Below, in pieces: positions 32,302-34,469 of a stretch of DNA of 34,469 nt (positions are counted from its first letter, which is position 1; the number at the start of each line of letters is the position of its first letter). The notes beneath the pieces are model-generated. The model was not told where the DNA came from. It worked only from the letters and a program-made list of their open reading frames with translations, and searched no databases. Origin of the DNA: an uncultured Acidaminococcus sp. (GTDB lineage Bacteria > Bacillota > Negativicutes > Acidaminococcales > Acidaminococcaceae); the NCBI GenBank assembly GCA_905213155.1, contig CAJMHI010000018.1:1-34469 (forward strand), in the 5' to 3' direction. A program made the position numbers and the translations under genes.

Positions 32302-32330
32302 TTGATTACTGCCGGTAAAGCCGGTACAAT
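32302..32330 (+). promoter_or_regulatory. Promoter of the flavodoxin-SDR pair
   Basis: TTGATT (32302-32307) and TACAAT (32325-32330) are spaced by 17 bases. The spacer contains a 7-bp direct repeat GCCGGTA at 32311-32317 and 32320-32326, the second copy overlapping the -10, which may be a regulator site. Confidence 0.7.
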
Positions 32331-32372
32331 AGAGTCGTAAATACGGAACAGCAGGTAAGGAGTGAATATGCA

Positions 32373-32888
32373 ATGAGCAAAAACTTGATCCTATATTATT
32401 CAAGAAAAGGTAATAACTATGTGCATGGCAGTATCATAAACCTGCCAAAAGGCAATACGGAGATTTGTGCTGAGTACATCCAGAAAGCCGTAGGCGGAGA
32501 TCTTTTTGAGGTGGATACCGTAAAACCCTATTCTGAAGACTATCAGACCTGCACGGAAGAAGCCCAGAAAGAATTGCGGGAAAATGCACGGCCTGTACTT
32601 AAACGCATGCTTTCTACCATTGCAGACTATGAAAATATTTTTGTCTGCGGCCCCTGCTGGTGGGGGACGTATCCTTGCGCTATCTTTACCCAGCTGGAAG
32701 CACTGGACTTTACCGGCAAGAAGGTATTTCCGCTTATGACCCATGAAGGCAGCGGACTTGCTGGGTCTGCTGCTGCACTGAAAAAATATTGTAAAGGTGC
32801 GACCGTGGGTAAAGGGCTTGCGGTTCGCGGAGCAGACGCTTCCCGCTCTGAAAAAGTTGTTGCGGCCTGGGCAAAATCATCCGTATAA
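32373..32888 (+). CDS. Flavodoxin family protein
   Basis: This 171-residue FMN-binding protein of the flavodoxin fold begins with a beta strand and phosphate-like loop LILYYSRKGNNYV (residues ~5-17); the loop varies from the classical T/SxTGxT pattern. The FVCGPCWWGTYPCAIF segment matches the flavin-stacking loop of the short flavodoxin-like family. The helical insertion TCTEEAQKELRENARPVL occurs in the alkyl-flavodoxin_4-type proteins. A GGAGTGA site precedes the ATG. The SDR gene follows after 27 bases, suggesting one transcript. A role in electron transfer to the oxidoreductase or in redox stress is possible; none is demonstrated. Confidence 0.88.
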   Translation: MSKNLILYYSRKGNNYVHGSIINLPKGNTEICAEYIQKAVGGDLFEVDTVKPYSEDYQTCTEEAQKELRENARPVLKRMLSTIADYENIFVCGPCWWGTYPCAIFTQLEALDFTGKKVFPLMTHEGSGLAGSAAALKKYCKGATVGKGLAVRGADASRSEKVVAAWAKSSV

Positions 32889-32915
32889 AATATAAATCAG
32901 AGGGAGAGATTAAGC

Positions 32916-33776
32916 ATGAATAAAGAAGTTATGCTGGTAACCGGTGCCGGGCAAATTTCCCTGGCGATTGCAAGAAGAATCGGCTATGGCAAGAGAATCG
33001 TCCTGGGAGATAAAAATATTAATAACGCACAGAAGATTGCAGACATCATGACAAACGCCGGGTTTGATGCCGTTCCCTTTGCTATGGATCTATCTTCCAG
33101 AGAGTCTATTCAGGCTATGATTGCCGAAGGGCAGAAATACGGAGAAATTAAGTATCTGGTGAACGGTGCAGGGATGTCTCCTTCCCAGGCATCGAAAGAG
33201 GCGATTTTAAAGGTGGACCTTTATGGCACAGCGGTACTTTTAGAAGAAGTACGCAAGGTCATCGTCCCAGGCGGTGCAGGCGTTACCATTTCCAGCCAGT
33301 CCGGTTGGCGCATGCCACAATTGACACCGGAACAGGATCGTGCACTGGCCACGACGCCGACAGAAGAACTCCTGCAGCTGGATTTTCTGCAACCGGATAA
33401 AATCGAAAATACGCTCAAGGCCTATCAGCTGGCCAAACGCTGCAATGAGAAACGTGTTATGTACGAAGCCGTAGAGTGGGGCAAGCGTGGCGCAAGAATC
33501 AACGACATTGCCCCGGGTATCATCGTGACGCCCCTTGCCATTGATGAATTTAACGGCATCCGCGGGGATTTCTACAAGAACATGTTCGCCAAATGCCCAG
33601 CAGGAAGACCGGGGACGGCGGATGAAATTGCCGATGTGGCCGAACTCGTTATGAGTGAACGAGCACAGTTTATCACCGGCTCCACCTTCCTGATTGACGG
33701 AGGAGCGACAGCCTCCTATTATTACGGGCCGCTCCAACCGGGACTAGAGACCGGCATGGCAGAAGGAAAACAATAA
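32916..33776 (+). CDS. SDR-family oxidoreductase
   Basis: This 286-residue short-chain dehydrogenase is a Rossmann-fold NAD(P)-dependent enzyme. The cofactor loop is TGAGQIS at residues 9-15 (a variant of TGxxxGxG), the NGAG motif is at 83-86, catalytic Ser lies in SSQSG around 126-129, and the YQLAK motif gives Y170 and K174. IAPGIIVTPL and the C-terminal FITGSTFLIDGGA are also standard. The insertion between the Ser and Tyr (about residues 131-165) is long and may shape the substrate site. GAGGGAGAG precedes the ATG. Likely co-transcribed with the flavodoxin; substrate unknown. Confidence 0.93.
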   Translation: MNKEVMLVTGAGQISLAIARRIGYGKRIVLGDKNINNAQKIADIMTNAGFDAVPFAMDLSSRESIQAMIAEGQKYGEIKYLVNGAGMSPSQASKEAILKVDLYGTAVLLEEVRKVIVPGGAGVTISSQSGWRMPQLTPEQDRALATTPTEELLQLDFLQPDKIENTLKAYQLAKRCNEKRVMYEAVEWGKRGARINDIAPGIIVTPLAIDEFNGIRGDFYKNMFAKCPAGRPGTADEIADVAELVMSERAQFITGSTFLIDGGATASYYYGPLQPGLETGMAEGKQ

Positions 33777-33789
33777 GGCAATACCATAA

Positions 33790-33833
33790 AAAGCACACAG
33801 ACTCCCGAAAGGCTTCGAGAATTTGTGTGCTTT
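33790..33833. terminator. Bidirectional terminator after the SDR gene
   Basis: AAAGCACACA (33790-33799) pairs perfectly with TGTGTGCTTT (33824-33833); an inner CTC...GAG pairing can extend it. Flanking A and T bases give tails on both strands, between the SDR gene and the convergent XRE gene. Confidence 0.85.
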
Positions 33834-33932
33834 ACTTGTATACGTGGCATAAGGTTAGTAGCTAAGCTAGAAAACACACATCGTATGCATCCTCCAAGAC
33901 CTGATAATTCCGGGTCACATGAGAACAAAACA

Positions 33933-34220
33933 TTATGCCTCATCATCTGTATGATTGACCAGTTTGTGCAATAACTCCCGGTCCTGTTCGTTGGTATGAA
34001 AAAGAGCACTGGGGGAGACTCCAAAAATGTCGGCTAAATCCAATAGATGGTATAGCGACATACTGTTCCCATATTTCCCCTGCTCTATTTTGGCGAGGGT
34101 GCTGGCGCTAATATGCAGTGCCGTAGCCAAATCCTTTTGTGCCATATTAAGAATTGTACGATAGTAGGCAATGCGGGCACCAACGATGCGCGCCACCTGC
34201 TCTTTCTTTTTCTGATCCAT
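33933..34220 (-). CDS. XRE-family transcriptional regulator, 95 aa
   Basis: This 95-residue reverse-strand protein has a helix-turn-helix of the XRE/Cro type at residues ~15-70. AQKDLATALHISASTLAKIEQGKYG shows the two helices, with conserved Gln and the EQGK turn. LHHLLDLADIFGVSPSALF-like sequence completes the five-helix fold. The remaining ~20 C-terminal residues are charged. The start ATG at 34220 is preceded on its strand by a GGAAGG stretch. No partner gene (toxin or prophage) is visible before the end of the window, so its target is unknown; part of a mobile element near the terminal repeat is possible. Confidence 0.88.
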   Translation of the reverse strand: MDQKKKEQVARIVGARIAYYRTILNMAQKDLATALHISASTLAKIEQGKYGNSMSLYHLLDLADIFGVSPSALFHTNEQDRELLHKLVNHTDDEA

Positions 34221-34252
34221 AGTCTTGCCTTCCTACTTGTAAATTGCTTTAT

Positions 34253-34281
34253 ACTATATCACTTTTCTAGCCAATCGTAAA
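34253..34281 (-). promoter_or_regulatory. Promoter of the XRE gene
   Basis: On the reverse strand TTTACG (34281-34276) and TATAGT (34258-34253) are spaced by 17 bases. The rest of 34282-34416 is AT-rich and shows no gene. Confidence 0.55.
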
Positions 34282-34416
34282 GTGTTAAAAAAATGACAAT
34301 TCTTTGCGTTGCGATTACTACTATTCATACGGTTGTTATAGACAATTATATAGCTAAAATCACCCTAAATTACTATTATATACTGCAACTTTCATCCATA
34401 TCGGGTAAAATAGAAA

Positions 34417-34469
34417 GGGGGTGCGGACATTTTTTTAGACACCCACACCCAACTCCTTTCTGTATTGTA
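34417..34469. repeat. Right copy of 53-bp terminal inverted repeat
   Basis: Exact reverse complement of 3-55 over 53 bases, ending at the last base of the window. The G5 run at 34417-34421 marks the inner border; the sequence inside is unrelated AT-rich DNA. Both copies therefore present the same end towards the unique region. Confidence 0.9.

Noticed and set aside
1..34469. Composite transposon bounded by the terminal repeats
   Set aside because: The segment contains essential genes (rpoB, rpoC, valS, gatCAB, rplU, rpmA), so transposition as a unit is very unlikely. Assembly ends in repeated elements are the simpler explanation.

Overview
The window looks like a chromosomal contig from an anaerobic member of the Negativicutes, most likely close to Acidaminococcus. 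This is inferred from gene content and protein character; no search was run. Firmicute-type traits are a T-box in front of valS, an L21-type leader, a Prp protease next to an L27 with a cleavable N-terminus, a PerR-type regulator and GatCAB. They sit beside an O-antigen-ligase-like membrane protein, as expected for an outer-membrane-bearing Firmicute lineage. No tRNA, rRNA, CRISPR array or complete transposase gene was seen.

Layout. Both ends carry the same 53-bp sequence in inverted orientation (3-55 and 34417-34469), probably the ends of an insertion-sequence-like repeat at which an assembly stopped. From 499 there is a MoxR-type AAA+ ATPase with its VWA partner, then a nitroreductase. A strong promoter and valine T-box lead into valS-folC-O-antigen-ligase-like (4123-9350). 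A peroxide-defence operon follows (9492-12092): a short PerR, AhpC and a flavoprotein reductase whose AhpF-type redox module is at the C-terminus, all behind a palindromic PerR-type operator. Next come a DUF6282-like protein with a DMT exporter (12240-14087), gatCAB (14202-17415), a short QueG-like reductase and a reverse-strand DMT transporter.

The information-processing block (19432-28711) holds rplU-prp-rpmA, a structured leader with its own terminator and a tiny ORF, then rpoB and rpoC, closed by a 24-bp perfect hairpin. The rpoBC pair is not next to rplJL here. RpoC carries an extra ~145-residue insertion, and RpoB has Asn at the rifampicin-pocket position that is His526 in E. coli.

The right part (28761-34220) is accessory: a membrane-anchored protein of unknown function, an AbgT-family transporter, a LysR regulator followed by a flavodoxin and an SDR oxidoreductase, and a small XRE regulator. 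No single unknown defence or mobile system stands out. The best leads are the rpoB leader (possible attenuation by a leader peptide), the permuted AhpF-like enzyme with the short PerR, and the RpoC insertion.
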